DNA of 40,600 nt, from positions 1-40,600 of the forward strand of contig CADBGN010000027.1 of assembly GCA_902794155.1 (NCBI GenBank), given 5' to 3'. Below, piece by piece: positions 40,502-40,600 of this stretch; position 1 is the first letter of the stretch; the number at the start of each line of letters is the position of its first letter. The position numbers were made by a program, and so were the translations under genes. The notes beneath the pieces were generated by a model. It did not search any database. It was not told where the DNA came from and was given only the letters and a program-made list of their open reading frames with translations. The stretch is from an uncultured Bacteroidia bacterium (GTDB lineage Bacteria; Bacteroidota; Bacteroidia; Bacteroidales; F082).

Positions 40502-40600
40502 ATGAAAAAGACTGTATTAATGTTGGCCGCCCTCGTTTTGGGTTCAATGGCCTTCGCACAGAACGCCGACAAGAAACAAGCTGTCGACCAGTATGGCAAC
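40502..40600 (+). CDS. Exported protein, first 33 codons (cut by window edge)
   Basis: The ATG at 40502 opens a signal peptide MKKTVLMLAALVLGSMAFAQ followed by NADKKQAVDQYGN, open to the window end. Cleavage is expected after the AFA-Q region. Too little is visible to name the family. A textbook promoter precedes it. Confidence 0.75.
   Translation, partial: MKKTVLMLAALVLGSMAFAQNADKKQAVDQYGN

Overview
The window looks like chromosomal DNA of an uncultured member of the Bacteroidales (phylum Bacteroidota). This is an inference from gene content: a TonB-dependent receptor paired with a DUF4249 lipoprotein, type IX secretion (T9SS) C-terminal sorting domains, an S46 dipeptidyl-peptidase, a GYDIA-type GHMP kinase next to a class II HMG-CoA reductase, and Bacteroidetes-type -7 promoter boxes (TAnnTTTG) before many genes. 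No rRNA, tRNA or CRISPR array was recognised.

Layout. 1-432 (-): 5' part of a PIF1-like helicase gene running off the left edge. 556-987 (-): conserved hypothetical gene with a 10-bp repeat array behind its promoter. 1216-5293 (+): secreted C69 dipeptidase and S46 dipeptidyl-peptidase (DPP7 type), a peptide-degradation pair. 5493-9121 (+): two translationally coupled, paralogous CotH-domain proteins with T9SS sorting tails. 9116-24355 (-): a 15-kb block of ten genes, three MBOAT O-acyltransferases and seven DHHW/AlgJ-AlgX-like proteins, almost all touching or overlapping. 24426-26261 (+): U32-family (RlhA-like) protein. 26264-26720 (-): frameshifted small lipoprotein gene. 26958-30421 (-): GYDIA mevalonate-pathway kinase, GxxExxY protein, HMG-CoA reductase and a DUF4468-like protein. 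30511-34017 (-): GIN-domain lipoprotein, RlmH, RibF and aspartate-semialdehyde dehydrogenase. 34173-39594 (-): DUF6624-like lipoprotein, TonB-dependent receptor and DUF4249 lipoprotein. 39697-40335 (-): small outer-membrane barrel protein. 40502-end (+): start of another exported protein.

The most unusual part is the MBOAT/DHHW array. Each MBOAT gene is followed by a DHHW gene, and three further DHHW genes lie at the promoter-proximal end. MBOAT + DHHW pairs are the established architecture for exporting acyl groups across the inner membrane and placing them on extracytoplasmic glycans (AlgI-AlgJ/AlgX, PatA-PatB). Here the module is triplicated, with no glycan-synthesis genes in view. One DHHW protein has lost the expected catalytic serine (GDS to GDG), most have a non-canonical GxHW in place of DxHW, and the C-termini carry a repeated helical-looking module that I cannot assign. 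I regard this as the best candidate for an undescribed system: several acylation machines, or one combinatorial machine, modifying an unknown surface polymer.

A second theme is small palindromic DNA elements. Twenty-eight-bp palindromes beginning GTAGAG and ending GTAC or CTAC, a 65-bp TTGTAGG...CCTACAA element and a CCTGAGCCCGTCGAAGGG-type repeat sit in frame inside three coding genes (an MBOAT, the U32 protein and the GYDIA kinase), and a related element lies between genes at 5304-5416. The GxxExxY gene lies inside a 636-bp segment bounded by 14-bp perfect inverted repeats, which looks like an insertion splitting a mevalonate-pathway operon.
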